From an uncultured Bacillota bacterium (GTDB lineage Bacteria; Bacillota; Dehalobacteriia; UBA7702): a stretch of 64,000 nt of DNA. The DNA lies in the NCBI GenBank assembly GCA_934702375.1, contig CAKUYE010000009.1, positions 33,394-97,393 on the forward strand, written 5' to 3'. The notes beneath the pieces were generated by a model that did no database searches, had not been told where the DNA came from, and saw nothing but the letters and a program-made list of their open reading frames with translations. Below are positions 17,096 to 26,841 of this stretch, piece by piece. Numbering within the stretch: the stretch's first letter is position 1; each line of letters starts with the position of its first letter. The translations under genes were made by a program, and so were the position numbers.

Positions 17096-17836
17096 TTATT
17101 CAGCGGCTTCTTCCGCTTCTTCGCCTTCAACTTCTTCGGCTTCCGCCATGGAAAGACCCTGGTTACCTTCGATAACAGCGTCAGCCATTCTGGAAACGAG
17201 AAGTTTTACGGCACGGATGGCGTCATCATTGCCGGGGATCACATAGTCAACTTCTTCCGGATCGCAGTTGGTATCAACAATAGCAATAATGGGAATATCA
17301 AGCTTTCTGGCTTCGGCAACAGCGATTTTTTCTTTCTTGGGGTCAACAACGAAAATTGCGCCGGGAAGCTGCTTCATTTCTTTGATACCGCCAAGGGATT
17401 TTTCCAGTTTTTCTTTCTGGACTTTCAGCTGTGCAACTTCTTTTTTGGGAAGAAGTTCAAGAGTACCGTCTTCTTCCATTCTTTCCATATCATAAAGGAA
17501 GTCGATTCTCTTCTGGATGGTTTTGTTGTTGGTCATCAAACCGCCGAGCCATCTCTGGTTAACATAAAACATGCCGCAACGTTCTGCTTCTTCTTTAATA
17601 GCATCCTGAGCCTGTTTTTTGGTACCGACAAAGAGGATGGATTTGCCATCGGCAACGGTATCTTTGATGAAATTATAGGCTTCATCAATTTTTTTAACGG
17701 TTTTCTGCAAATCGATGATGTAGATACCGTTTCTTTCGGTAAAGATGTAGGGAGCCATTTTGGGGTTCCAGCGACGGGTCTGGTGTCCGAAATGAACACC
17801 TGCTTCTAAGAGCTGCTTCATTGAAATAACTGCCAT
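17096..17836 (-). CDS. rpsB: 30S ribosomal protein S2
   Basis: A 246-aa small-subunit protein beginning MAVISMKQLLEAGVHFGHQ, with RRWNPKMAPYIF and the acidic C-terminal tail typical of S2. ATG 17836 follows AAGGAGG at normal distance; eleven upstream in-frame codons overlap the leader and are not coding. First gene of the rpsB-tsf-pyrH-frr unit. Confidence 0.97.
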   Translation of the reverse strand: MAVISMKQLLEAGVHFGHQTRRWNPKMAPYIFTERNGIYIIDLQKTVKKIDEAYNFIKDTVADGKSILFVGTKKQAQDAIKEEAERCGMFYVNQRWLGGLMTNNKTIQKRIDFLYDMERMEEDGTLELLPKKEVAQLKVQKEKLEKSLGGIKEMKQLPGAIFVVDPKKEKIAVAEARKLDIPIIAIVDTNCDPEEVDYVIPGNDDAIRAVKLLVSRMADAVIEGNQGLSMAEAEEVEGEEAEEAAE

Positions 17837-17960
17837 TTGGTTATTTCCTCCTTTAGTTTTTTGCCGCATATTAGCGGTTTCATCCGAATCGGTCGTCTTT
17901 CAGCGCTAACCGTTTTGGCGGCACCGGCGTAAAATCGCGATTCGTGTTTGATTCTTTAAC

Positions 17961-17989
17961 ATAGTAACATAAACTTCACCGTCATGCAA
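17961..17989 (-). promoter_or_regulatory. Promoter of rpsB operon
   Basis: TTGCAT (complement of 17989-17984), 17-base spacer, TACTAT (complement of 17966-17961). The implied 5' leader before rpsB is about 115 bases and GC-rich, with potential secondary structure (CGGTTAGCG...CGCTAATATG). It could hold autoregulatory S2 binding, but I recognise no specific motif. Confidence 0.7.
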
Positions 17990-18066
17990 GTGATTTTTAT
18001 GATTCTTTTGTCTGATTTTTTCACTTTTTCTACCGTAGATATAAAAATTCCACCCAACGATTCATC

Positions 18067-19410
18067 TTACAGGATATACTTGCTGAGATCTTCATTTTTC
18101 ATGATCCCGCCCATACGTTTTTCCACATATTCTTTATCAATGCTAACCGTTCCGCGCAGCAGATCCGGTGCTGAAAAAAGCAGCTCTTCCAGTACTTTTT
18201 CCATGATCGTATGAAGGCGGCGAGCACCAATGTTTTCTGCTTCGCCATTGATACGGTCGGCGATTTCCGCCATGGCGGTAATGCCGTCTTCGGTAAATTC
18301 CACGTAAACACCGTCGGCCTTCAGCAATTCCGTATATTGTTTCAAAAGAGAATTCTTCGGTTCGGAAAGGATCCGCCGATAATCGCCGGCGGTAAGGCTA
18401 TCCAATTCTACGCGGATGGGAAAACGCCCCTGTAATTCCGGCATAAGATCGGCAGGCTTTGCCACATGAAAAGCACCGGCAGCAATAAAAAGAATATGAT
18501 CGGTGCGAACCTGACCGTATTTCGTATTTACCGTGGCCCCTTCTACCAAAGGTAGGATATCACGCTGGACACCGCCGCGGCTGACATCGGCCCCATTTTT
18601 ATTTTCAACACCGGCAATCTTATCAATTTCATCAAGAAACACGATGCCCATTTGCTCCGTTTTTTCCACGGCCTCGGCAGAAACTTCTTCCATATCAATA
18701 AGCTTCTGGCTTTCCTCCTGAGTAAAAACACGCATGGCCTCGGGAACGGTCACTTTACGCTTTCTGGTTTTTGTCGGCATCATATTACCAAAAATATTTC
18801 CCAGATCAACGCCCATATCATCCATGCCGCCGATCATAACCGTGGCGGGACTTTCCTGTACTTCGATTTCAAGGGTTTCACGATCCAACTCTCCGGCAGC
18901 AAGAAGACGGCGAATATACTTCCGACGACGGGCATTTTGTTCGTTTTGGGTAAGCATTTCTTCCGGATCCTCAAGATCCTTTCCGTATCCTTCCATCATC
19001 AGTTGATTGATCAATCGTGCTTCCGCATTTTTTTTCGCCTGTTTTTCCACGATTTCCATACGTTCCGTGCGAACAATGGTCACGGCACTTTCCACCAGAT
19101 CCCGAATAATCGAATCTACATCTCGGCCAACGTAACCCACTTCGGTAAACTTCGTTGCCTCAACTTTCACAAAAGGTGCATTCACCAACTTTGCCAATCG
19201 ACGGGCAATTTCCGTTTTACCGACACCGGTGGGACCGATCATAATAATATTTTTCGGAATAATGTCGTCACGCAGAACTGCGTCGACATTTTTCCGGCGA
19301 TAGCGATTTCGCAAAGCAATGGCAACACTTTTTTTGGCGTTTGCCTGGCCAATAATATATTTATCCAGTTCCATTACAATTTGACTGGGAGTCAATTCTT
19401 CATTTTTCAT
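18067..19410 (-). CDS. hslU: HslU, ATPase subunit of HslUV protease
   Basis: A 447-aa AAA+ unfoldase. Walker A is GPTGVGKT near residue 55, Walker B is IVFLDEIDKIA near 255, the helical I-domain lies between them, and the C-terminal sensor 2/GAR helix (IGARRLHTIMEKVLEELLFSAPD) is followed by the short tail ending KYIL that inserts into HslV. Immediately downstream of hslV (6-base gap). No codY follows, unlike in Bacillus. Confidence 0.97.
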   Translation of the reverse strand: MKNEELTPSQIVMELDKYIIGQANAKKSVAIALRNRYRRKNVDAVLRDDIIPKNIIMIGPTGVGKTEIARRLAKLVNAPFVKVEATKFTEVGYVGRDVDSIIRDLVESAVTIVRTERMEIVEKQAKKNAEARLINQLMMEGYGKDLEDPEEMLTQNEQNARRRKYIRRLLAAGELDRETLEIEVQESPATVMIGGMDDMGVDLGNIFGNMMPTKTRKRKVTVPEAMRVFTQEESQKLIDMEEVSAEAVEKTEQMGIVFLDEIDKIAGVENKNGADVSRGGVQRDILPLVEGATVNTKYGQVRTDHILFIAAGAFHVAKPADLMPELQGRFPIRVELDSLTAGDYRRILSEPKNSLLKQYTELLKADGVYVEFTEDGITAMAEIADRINGEAENIGARRLHTIMEKVLEELLFSAPDLLRGTVSIDKEYVEKRMGGIMKNEDLSKYIL

Positions 19411-19416
19411 GATCGC

Positions 19417-19968
19417 TTACTCTCCGATTTCCTCCACAATGATGTGGTCATTCGTGTACACGCAAATACTGGAAGCAATGGCCATAGCCTCTTTACAGAT
19501 TTCTGCCGCCGACAAATCGCTGTGCTTCATCAAAGCCTTCGCCGCAGAAAGAGCATAAGCTCCGCCGCTGCCGATGGCGATAATACCATCATCAGGCTCA
19601 ATCACTTCCCCGGTACCGGAAATAATCAGCATTCCGGTGGCGTCGGCAACGATCATCAGGGCTTCCAATTTTTGCAGCACACGGTCGGTGCGCCATTCTT
19701 TCACCATTTCCACCGCAGCTCGAGTAAGATTGCCGCGGAATTCATTTAATTTTGCTTCAAATTTGTCAAACAGCGTAAAAGCATCGGCAACAGTGCCGGC
19801 AAAACCGGCAAGAACTTTGCCGTTGTAAAGACGCCGCACTTTTCTGGCGCCGTTTTTCATGATCATGGTATTTCCCATCGTCACCTGACCGTCACCGGCA
19901 ATGGCGGTTTTTCCGTTTCGGCGCACACAAACAATAGTCGTTGCCTCAAAGTGAATATTACTTGCCAT
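19417..19968 (-). CDS. hslV: HslV, peptidase subunit of HslUV protease
   Basis: A 183-aa proteasome-like threonine peptidase. The catalytic threonine lies in ATTIVCVRRNG, preceded by nine residues (MASNIHFEA), so a short propeptide must be removed; in E. coli only Met precedes it. Other conserved sequence: AGDGQVTMGNT, GFAGTVADAFTLF, AIGSGGAYALSAA. Its start overlaps the end of xerC by 11 bases. Confidence 0.96.
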   Translation of the reverse strand: MASNIHFEATTIVCVRRNGKTAIAGDGQVTMGNTMIMKNGARKVRRLYNGKVLAGFAGTVADAFTLFDKFEAKLNEFRGNLTRAAVEMVKEWRTDRVLQKLEALMIVADATGMLIISGTGEVIEPDDGIIAIGSGGAYALSAAKALMKHSDLSAAEICKEAMAIASSICVYTNDHIIVEEIGE

Positions 19969-20872
19969 TTTTTACCTCTTTTCCGCTTCTGGGGTGAGCA
20001 TTCTTATAGACATCCATCATGTGCGATTTCGTAATGTGGGTATAAATCTGGGTTGTAGAAAGCCGTTCATGCCCCAAAAGCTCCTGTATGATGCGAATAT
20101 CCGCACCGTTTTCCAACATATGGGTCGCATAGGAATGACGCAGCATATGCGGGCTGATTTTTAACGTTTTCGACATTTGCAAGACGTATTTATCAAGGAT
20201 ATCCCGAATAGCGCGATCTGTGATTCCATGACCATTCCGCTGGTTCAGAAAGACTGCCGTTTCATTGAGGTTATCGGCCTTAACCAACATCGGTCGGCCC
20301 TTTGCAAGATAATCCTTCAAAGCATCAAGGGCATAATCTCCAAGAGGAACAAGACGTTCTTTTCGCCCCTTCCCCATCACTTTCAAGGAACGAATCGGAA
20401 AGATAATCTGATCCAAATGCAAGCTGCATAATTCGGAAACACGCAAGCCGCCGCCGTAAAGGATTTCCATGATGGCACGATCCCGAAGTCCTCCGGGAGT
20501 ACGATCCGGTAAAGTTAAAAGCTCTCTCAGATCCTCATAATGTACGTATTGAGGCAACTTTTTTGTTTCCTTTGGCGAGGATACAAGGGTCAGAGGATTA
20601 TCTTCCAAAACATTTTCCCGTACCAGAAAATGATAGTAGCTTCGCAAGGAAGAAAGCTTTCTGGCCATGGAGCTGTTTGAAATCCCCTGCTGCCGCAGAT
20701 ACATCAAATAACGGCGTACATCGAGATGATCAATAGAGGTTTCTTTCAGATTTTCTTTTTTTAAATAGATAAAGAAATCTTCCAGATCCTTTTGATAAGC
20801 GGTGATGGTATGGGGAGAAGCATTTTTTTCCCCGGATAAATAGGAAAGATATTCCTGAAACATTTTTGCCAC
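19958..20872 (-). CDS. xerC: Tyrosine recombinase XerC family
   Basis: A 304-aa site-specific recombinase, probably resolving chromosome dimers at dif. It has an N-terminal SAM-like core-binding domain (about 5-90) and a C-terminal catalytic domain with Arg in GGGLRVSEL, Lys in VMGKGRKERL, HMLRHSYATHML, and LGHERLSTTQIYTH containing the nucleophilic Tyr. The GTG at 20872 is eight bases after AAGGAGGG and is preferred to the upstream ATG, which overlaps that site. Position between trmFO and hslV is conserved in Firmicutes. Confidence 0.94.
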   Translation of the reverse strand: MAKMFQEYLSYLSGEKNASPHTITAYQKDLEDFFIYLKKENLKETSIDHLDVRRYLMYLRQQGISNSSMARKLSSLRSYYHFLVRENVLEDNPLTLVSSPKETKKLPQYVHYEDLRELLTLPDRTPGGLRDRAIMEILYGGGLRVSELCSLHLDQIIFPIRSLKVMGKGRKERLVPLGDYALDALKDYLAKGRPMLVKADNLNETAVFLNQRNGHGITDRAIRDILDKYVLQMSKTLKISPHMLRHSYATHMLENGADIRIIQELLGHERLSTTQIYTHITKSHMMDVYKNAHPRSGKEVKNGK

Positions 20873-20918
20873 AGGTTTTCCCTCCTTCATGCTCTAATCA
20901 TATACAAAATGCCAAAGC

Positions 20919-22220
20919 TTAATCAACGTCAATATTTGCCAAAATATCCAAAGATCGCTGGGCGATTTTTGCATTTTTTTCTTTCTTTTTGCGAATTCGT
21001 TCGCCAAGGGGCGGCATCAAACCGAAGGTGATATTCATCGGATCAAATTTACCACTGCCGCCGGTGGAAACGTAATGCGCCAAAGCACCGATCGCCGTTT
21101 CCGGCGGGAAAACAACACGATCGCGGCCTTCGGCGCAGCGCACCGCATTGATCCCGGCAAGAAGACCGTTGGAGGTAGATTCCACATACCCTTCCACACC
21201 GGTAAGCTGACCGGCAAAGAACAGTCCTTTGCGCTCTCTTGTTTCCAACGTTGGATCAAGAATCTTGGGAGAATGAATATAGGTATTACGATGGATCATG
21301 CCATAGCGTAAAAATTCGGCATTTTCCAAGCCGGGGATCATACGGAAAACACGTTCCTGTTCCCCTCTAAGTAAATGGGTTTGGAAGCCAACCATATTAT
21401 AAAGCTGGCCTTCTTTATCTTCCATGCGCAGCTGCACTACGGCATAAGGCATTTCACCGGTACGAGGATCAACCAAGCCCACCGGTTTCAAAGGACCGTG
21501 ACACATGGTTTCTCTGCCTCGGGCAGCCATTTCTTCCATAGGCATACAGCCTTCAAAAAATTTCAATTTTTCAAAGCCGTGAGGTTCATAAAGCTTCGCC
21601 GTAGTGATGGCTTCATAGAAAGCATCATACTCTTCTTTATTCATCGGGCAATTAATATAGGCAGCTTCCCCTTTATCGTAGCGGGATGCGAAAAAGGCAA
21701 TATCCATGTTGATGGATTCCCCGCTGATGATGGGTGCAACGGCATCGTAGAAATACAGATCCTCACGTCCGGCAAGGTCTGCCAGTTTTTCTGCCAGGGC
21801 TTCCCCGGTAAGAGGGCCGGTAGCGACGATAACAATATCATCGTCGGGAATTTCCTTGATTTCTTCACGAATGATCTCCACTCTTCCCGTTGCGGCAAGC
21901 TCTTCTTCAATCATTTTCGAGAACGCATTGCGGTCAACAGCAAGACAACCGCCGGCAGGAACCTTTGTCGTATCCGCAGCTTTCATAATCAGGGAATCCA
22001 AACGACGCATTTCCTCTTTCAACAGACCTACGGCATTTTCAATGTTGGCGGCACGAAAAGAATTGCTGCAAACCAGCTCTGCCAAATGCTCGGTTTTATG
22101 AGCAGGAGTCATAGTTACAGGGCGCATTTCATAAATACGGACATCATGTCCTCTTTTGGCGATCTGCCAAGCCGCTTCACAACCGGCAAGGCCGCCGCCG
22201 ATAATCGTAATTTTACTCAT
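20919..22220 (-). CDS. trmFO: Folate/FAD-dependent tRNA U54 methyltransferase
   Basis: A 433-aa enzyme producing m5U54 in tRNA with methylenetetrahydrofolate and FADH2. It has the N-terminal dinucleotide motif IIGGGLAGCEAAWQIA, then PAHKTEHLAELVCSNSFRA, then CPMNKEEYDAFYEA. ATG 22220 overlaps the topA end (stop at 22213); a longer upstream frame lies inside topA. In this genome the fhs gene in the arg region could supply one-carbon units, but that link is only inferred. Confidence 0.95.
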   Translation of the reverse strand: MSKITIIGGGLAGCEAAWQIAKRGHDVRIYEMRPVTMTPAHKTEHLAELVCSNSFRAANIENAVGLLKEEMRRLDSLIMKAADTTKVPAGGCLAVDRNAFSKMIEEELAATGRVEIIREEIKEIPDDDIVIVATGPLTGEALAEKLADLAGREDLYFYDAVAPIISGESINMDIAFFASRYDKGEAAYINCPMNKEEYDAFYEAITTAKLYEPHGFEKLKFFEGCMPMEEMAARGRETMCHGPLKPVGLVDPRTGEMPYAVVQLRMEDKEGQLYNMVGFQTHLLRGEQERVFRMIPGLENAEFLRYGMIHRNTYIHSPKILDPTLETRERKGLFFAGQLTGVEGYVESTSNGLLAGINAVRCAEGRDRVVFPPETAIGALAHYVSTGGSGKFDPMNITFGLMPPLGERIRKKKEKNAKIAQRSLDILANIDVD

Positions 22221-24480
22221 TGGTACTCTTTCTCCGTCCCCGTTTCGGTTTTTCTTCCTTTTTTTGATTCGTGGGGCACTCCTTATTTTCACAGATAATC
22301 GTCTTTGTGTCATTACGGCCGGTCTTTTCTACCATATGGCGTCCGCATTCCGGGCAAACCGCTTCCACCGGTAAGTTCCAGTAAGCCGTTTGGCAATCGG
22401 GATAATTTTTACAGCCATAGAAAACTCGACCGCGTTTATTTCTTTTTTTCACTAAAGCACCGCCGCACTCAGTGCAGGCGATACCGATTTCTTCATCAAT
22501 AGATTTGATATTCTTACATTCCGGATAGCCGGGACAAGCCAGAAAATTGCCGTAACGTCCTTTTTTCAGCACCATGGTGCGGCCGCATTTGTCGCATACC
22601 ACATCGCTCTCGCCAAGATTTTTCTCTTCGACATTGCCGTCTTTGTCCACAGATTTAACATTGCGACATTCGGGATAACCGGGACAAGCCAAAAACCGAC
22701 CGTAACGTCCCATTTTATAAACCATATTTCTGCCGCAAAATTCACAAATCACATCGGAAACTTCATCTACCAATTCAACTTCGCCAATATCTTCTTCGGC
22801 TTTTTCCAGTGCAATCGAGAAAGGTGCGTAAAAATCCGCCAGGATACTGCGCCAGCTGAGTTCCCCTTCTTCCACTTTGTCCAGTTCCTCTTCAAGTTTT
22901 GCAGTAAACTCAACATTGAGAATATCGGGGAAATACTGCATTAACAAGTCATTAACAATCACACCCAATTCCATGGGATGAAAGGTTTTTTCCTTACGGG
23001 AAACATAACCGCGTGAAACGATGGTTTCAATAATGGTCACGTAAGTGGAAGGACGGCCGATCCCAAGCTTTTCCATGGTTTTGATCAAGGAAGCTTCGGT
23101 AAAGGCGGCCGGTGGTTGAGTAAAATGCTGTTCCGGGAAAAGTTCCTTCAAAGTGAGGGGTTCCCCTTCTGCGATCTCCGGCAAGGAATCATTTTTGTTT
23201 TCCGATTTATAAATTTGCATATAACCGGGAAATTCAATGATATTACCATTGGCACGGAAAAGATATTTACCGGTTTCAATATCGTAAGCGGTACTCAATA
23301 CTTTGGCATCCGCCATCTGACTGGCAACAAACCGTTCCCAAATCAATTTATAAAGGCGATACTGAGGCTGACTTAAAGAACTACGCACCGAAAGGGGAGT
23401 TCTCAACACAGAAGTCGGACGAATGGCTTCGTGGGCATTCTGGATATGTCCTTTTTGAGCGTAGCTCCTTGGTTTTTCCGGACAATAATCCTTACCAAAG
23501 GTTTCCTCAATATAGCTCAAAGCTTCATTTTGCGCCGGTTCTGCAATACGAGTAGAGTCGGTACGCATATAGGTGATAAGCCCCACATTGGTACCGTCAA
23601 TGGCAATCCCTTCATAAAGCTGTTGGGCCAGCTGCATTGTTCGCTTGGCGGTATAATTCAGCTTTTGGTTTGCTTCCTGCTGCATACTGCTGGTGGTAAA
23701 AGGCGGCAGCGGCGATTTTTTTCGATTCTTTTTCTGAACCGAAGAAAGCAAGTAAGAAGCATCTTTCAGATCCGCAAGGATCTCATTGATCCGTTCCTCA
23801 TTGGGAATCTCCGCTTTTTTACCGTCAATTTTCAGCAGCTTTGCCGTAAATTCACTGGTATCATGAAGCAAATCCGCTTCCAGCGTCCAATATTCCTCCG
23901 GAACAAAAGCATCAATTTCATTTTGACGTTCACAGATCAAACGTACCGCAACGCTTTGAACACGACCGGCAGATAACCCCTTACGAACCTTACGCCAAAG
24001 CAAAGGACTCAATTTATAACCAACAAGGCGGTCGAGAATACGGCGGCTTTGTTGGGCATAAAAACGGTCAAGATCAATAGCGCGGGGATTTTTTACCGCC
24101 TTTTTAATGGCATCTTTGGTAATTTCATTAAATTCAATACGGCATAATTTCCCGGGATCCGGATCAATGCCATCCTTATTCCCTTCCAGATATTGCTTTA
24201 AATGCCAGGCAATGGCTTCCCCTTCGCGGTCAGGGTCAGCAGCATAAAAAACTTTTTCCGCTGCTTTTGCATTCTTTTTCAATTCCTTGAGCATTTCCCC
24301 TTTACCGCGAATGGTGATATAGTGGGGTTCAAAGTTATTTTCCACATCAATGCCTAATTTGCTTTTTGGCAAATCGCGAATGTGCCCCATAGAGGAAACA
24401 ACCTTATAATTTTTTCCTAAAAACTTGCTGATCGTTTTTGCCTTGGTTGGCGATTCAACGACCACCAGATACTTACTCAT
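22213..24480 (-). CDS. topA: DNA topoisomerase I
   Basis: A 755-aa type IA topoisomerase relaxing negative supercoils. The N-terminal TOPRIM domain begins YLVVVESPTKAKTI and carries DPDREGEAIAWHL; the active-site tyrosine is in GLITYMRTDSTR near residue 310. The C-terminus has four CxxC zinc ribbons (CEFCGRNM, CDKCGRTM, CTECGGAL, CPECGRHM), then a basic tail. ATG 24480 is nine bases after GAGGTG. Confidence 0.97.
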   Translation of the reverse strand: MSKYLVVVESPTKAKTISKFLGKNYKVVSSMGHIRDLPKSKLGIDVENNFEPHYITIRGKGEMLKELKKNAKAAEKVFYAADPDREGEAIAWHLKQYLEGNKDGIDPDPGKLCRIEFNEITKDAIKKAVKNPRAIDLDRFYAQQSRRILDRLVGYKLSPLLWRKVRKGLSAGRVQSVAVRLICERQNEIDAFVPEEYWTLEADLLHDTSEFTAKLLKIDGKKAEIPNEERINEILADLKDASYLLSSVQKKNRKKSPLPPFTTSSMQQEANQKLNYTAKRTMQLAQQLYEGIAIDGTNVGLITYMRTDSTRIAEPAQNEALSYIEETFGKDYCPEKPRSYAQKGHIQNAHEAIRPTSVLRTPLSVRSSLSQPQYRLYKLIWERFVASQMADAKVLSTAYDIETGKYLFRANGNIIEFPGYMQIYKSENKNDSLPEIAEGEPLTLKELFPEQHFTQPPAAFTEASLIKTMEKLGIGRPSTYVTIIETIVSRGYVSRKEKTFHPMELGVIVNDLLMQYFPDILNVEFTAKLEEELDKVEEGELSWRSILADFYAPFSIALEKAEEDIGEVELVDEVSDVICEFCGRNMVYKMGRYGRFLACPGYPECRNVKSVDKDGNVEEKNLGESDVVCDKCGRTMVLKKGRYGNFLACPGYPECKNIKSIDEEIGIACTECGGALVKKRNKRGRVFYGCKNYPDCQTAYWNLPVEAVCPECGRHMVEKTGRNDTKTIICENKECPTNQKKEEKPKRGRRKSTNE

Positions 24481-24496
24481 AGATAAATGCACCTCA

Positions 24497-25630
24497 TTAT
24501 TGATTCGTTAGCATATACGTATTTCCGGGCGCTTCACTGATGGCGTCCTCGATTTCAAGCCGGGTCAGAAACGATGTCAGCTGCGACGCCGTAAGACTTG
24601 AGGCGGCAATCAATTCATCAAAAGTTCTTCTGCCATGCTGCAATTCCAGCAAAACTTTTCGTTCTCCATCGTTGGTTGCAAATTGAAATGCGTCGATTTC
24701 ATTGGAGCGATACATCCGTTCCACAAGATCCAGATCAATGTAATCTTCTAAAATATCTTCGGCACAGGCAGCAAATTTTGCCTGACCGGACTCAATCAGA
24801 TAGTGAGGCAGTTCACTCATTTTTGAAAAGATCGAGCCGGGCATCGCATAGATATTTTTCCCCTGATCAAGGCCATGACGTACCGTATGTAAGGTACCAC
24901 TCCTGCGCCCCGCTTCCGGAACAAGAATGCCGTGAGACAAACCGCTGATCAGGCGATTGCGATAAGGAAAATTATGCTTTAGCCCCGGAGTACCGAAGGG
25001 AAATTCGCTAAAGATGCAGCCTTGCTCTTTCAAAGCTTCATAAAGCTTCCGATGAAAAGCCGGATATACCACATCAATACCGCACCCCAGCACGGCGGAG
25101 CAAAAACCACCGGCACGAAGTGCACTTTTCAAAGCAACACCGTCAATGCCTTCGGCCATGCCGTTTACCACATGGATACCGGCCTTTTCCACCAGATCCG
25201 TTACAATACGGTTTGTCGCCATCCGCCCATAATCCGTACAACGGCGGCTGCCCACTACGGCAATGGCCAAATTGTCCGGATTGGGCAACGTTCCCAGATA
25301 ATACAGGAAATAAGGCGGTTCCGCTACATGACGTAAAAACGAAGGAAAATCATCATCCGATGTCAACGTTATCTTTACGCCAAGCTGTTCACCATAACGG
25401 TAGATCGCATCCGGATCCAATTTCTTTTGCTGATGTACAAAGCCCAAAATCTTTTCTTCACTTAAAGCAAGCACATCCAACCAATGGCGCGAATCATGCC
25501 AGGCTTCCTCCGCAGAACCATAGGCTTCCATCAGTGCCGTAAGAGAATTGTGATCCATACCAATAATCTGCCCCAGGGCAAGAAGATATTTTTCTTCCGT
25601 TGCTCTCGAACTGACGGAAAGCTTCATCAT
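24497..25630 (-). CDS. dprA: DNA-processing protein DprA
   Basis: A 377-aa protein that loads RecA on incoming single-stranded DNA in transformation. The Rossmann-like core includes AVVGSRRCTDYGR, GMAEGIDGVA, AVLGCGIDVVYP and PGSIFSKMSE; the C-terminal winged-helix-like domain covers about 310-377. Together with comM further up the same operon it is consistent with, but does not prove, natural competence. Start overlaps the ddl stop (ATGA). Confidence 0.94.
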   Translation of the reverse strand: MMKLSVSSRATEEKYLLALGQIIGMDHNSLTALMEAYGSAEEAWHDSRHWLDVLALSEEKILGFVHQQKKLDPDAIYRYGEQLGVKITLTSDDDFPSFLRHVAEPPYFLYYLGTLPNPDNLAIAVVGSRRCTDYGRMATNRIVTDLVEKAGIHVVNGMAEGIDGVALKSALRAGGFCSAVLGCGIDVVYPAFHRKLYEALKEQGCIFSEFPFGTPGLKHNFPYRNRLISGLSHGILVPEAGRRSGTLHTVRHGLDQGKNIYAMPGSIFSKMSELPHYLIESGQAKFAACAEDILEDYIDLDLVERMYRSNEIDAFQFATNDGERKVLLELQHGRRTFDELIAASSLTASQLTSFLTRLEIEDAISEAPGNTYMLTNQ

Positions 25631-26796
25631 TTTTTACCTTTAAAGCCACCTTGAGCCAGAATATTACTCTGGAAGGAGCTGATCATATTATTTTTCCGTT
25701 GCTTCCCGCGTAGAGCGATCTGGATCAAACGATCCAAGAGCCGAGGATAAGAAAGACCTTTTGGCTCCCAAAGATAGAAAGCCAAGGAACCGGGGATCGT
25801 ATTCACTTCATTGAGATAAATGCGATCGGTATCTTCGTCAATCATAAAGTCCATGCGCCACACGCCTTCCCCGTTCATGCAATAGAAGGTATCTAAAGCA
25901 TAATTGCGGATACGGGCAGCGGTATCCTCGGAGATATCCGCAGGAATACGTCGCTTCAAAGAAGCCATACCCGAGGATTTTCCGCCATCCTCCTGCAAAT
26001 ATTTATCCGAAAATGAAAGGATCTCGCCGGCGTTGAGAGGTTCCTCCAGTTCTGATACTTCGGCCTGATAGGCATCGCCCAAAACAGAAATATTGATTTC
26101 TCTTAAATGGCGAATCGCATGTTCCACCAAAATCTTTTGAGAGTACATACAGGCCGTTTCGATGGCATCAATCAATTCATCGCGATGCTCTGCAATTTTG
26201 ATGCCGATACTGGAACCGAGATCCGCCGGTTTGATGATAACGGGATAAGCAAACTTCCGTTCGATATATTCTACAATATCATCTTCTCCATCGGCCCACT
26301 GCGCACTGTAAAACCAGAAGCAATCAAGAACCGGCACGCCGCCCATTTTGCAAAGTGCTTTTTGAGCAACTTTATCCATACCCGCTGCCGCAGCCAAAAC
26401 CGAAGGACCGGTAAAGGGAATCCCGGTCATTTCCAAAAAGCCCTGCAAGCAACCGTCTTCACCATAGGCGCCGTGCATCACCGGCATAAAGACGTCAATC
26501 ACGGCAAGAGGCTTTTTGCTCAAAAGAGAGCGAGGGTAAATAAAAACAGTGCCATCGCCGGCATTGGGCGAAACAAGAATCTTTTCACAACCGGCAAGGA
26601 GATCATCCATATCCTTAAAGCTTTCGATATCAAAAAGGTCTTCTCCCCAATACCAATCGCCCTCTTTACTGATGTAGATTGGGAAAATATCATATTTTTC
26701 TTCATCCAAAGACTGAATTGCCTGAAGGGCAGAAATAATGGCAACTTCATGCTCAACGGAGGGACAACCAAAAATCACACCAACCGTAGTTTTCAT
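25627..26796 (-). CDS. ddl: D-alanine--D-alanine ligase family protein
   Basis: A 389-aa ATP-grasp ligase that makes the D-Ala-D-Ala end of the peptidoglycan stem. The N-terminal motif FGCPSVEHEVAIISA, GAYGEDGCLQGFLEMTGIPFTGPSVLAAA and the C-terminal metal site DFMIDEDTDRIYLNEVNTIPG are clear. The region around the omega loop (about 240-290) is unusual, with ELEEPLNAGEILSFSDKYLQ. ATG 26796 follows AGGAGG by ten bases. It lies just after the membrane-fused Mur ligase, so the two probably act in succession. Substrate specificity (D-Ala against D-Lac or D-Ser) cannot be read by eye. Confidence 0.9.
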   Translation of the reverse strand: MKTTVGVIFGCPSVEHEVAIISALQAIQSLDEEKYDIFPIYISKEGDWYWGEDLFDIESFKDMDDLLAGCEKILVSPNAGDGTVFIYPRSLLSKKPLAVIDVFMPVMHGAYGEDGCLQGFLEMTGIPFTGPSVLAAAAGMDKVAQKALCKMGGVPVLDCFWFYSAQWADGEDDIVEYIERKFAYPVIIKPADLGSSIGIKIAEHRDELIDAIETACMYSQKILVEHAIRHLREINISVLGDAYQAEVSELEEPLNAGEILSFSDKYLQEDGGKSSGMASLKRRIPADISEDTAARIRNYALDTFYCMNGEGVWRMDFMIDEDTDRIYLNEVNTIPGSLAFYLWEPKGLSYPRLLDRLIQIALRGKQRKNNMISSFQSNILAQGGFKGKK

Positions 26797-26841
26797 ACGA
26801 AATATTCCTCCTAAATTATCTCGATTTTTCATTAAATATCG

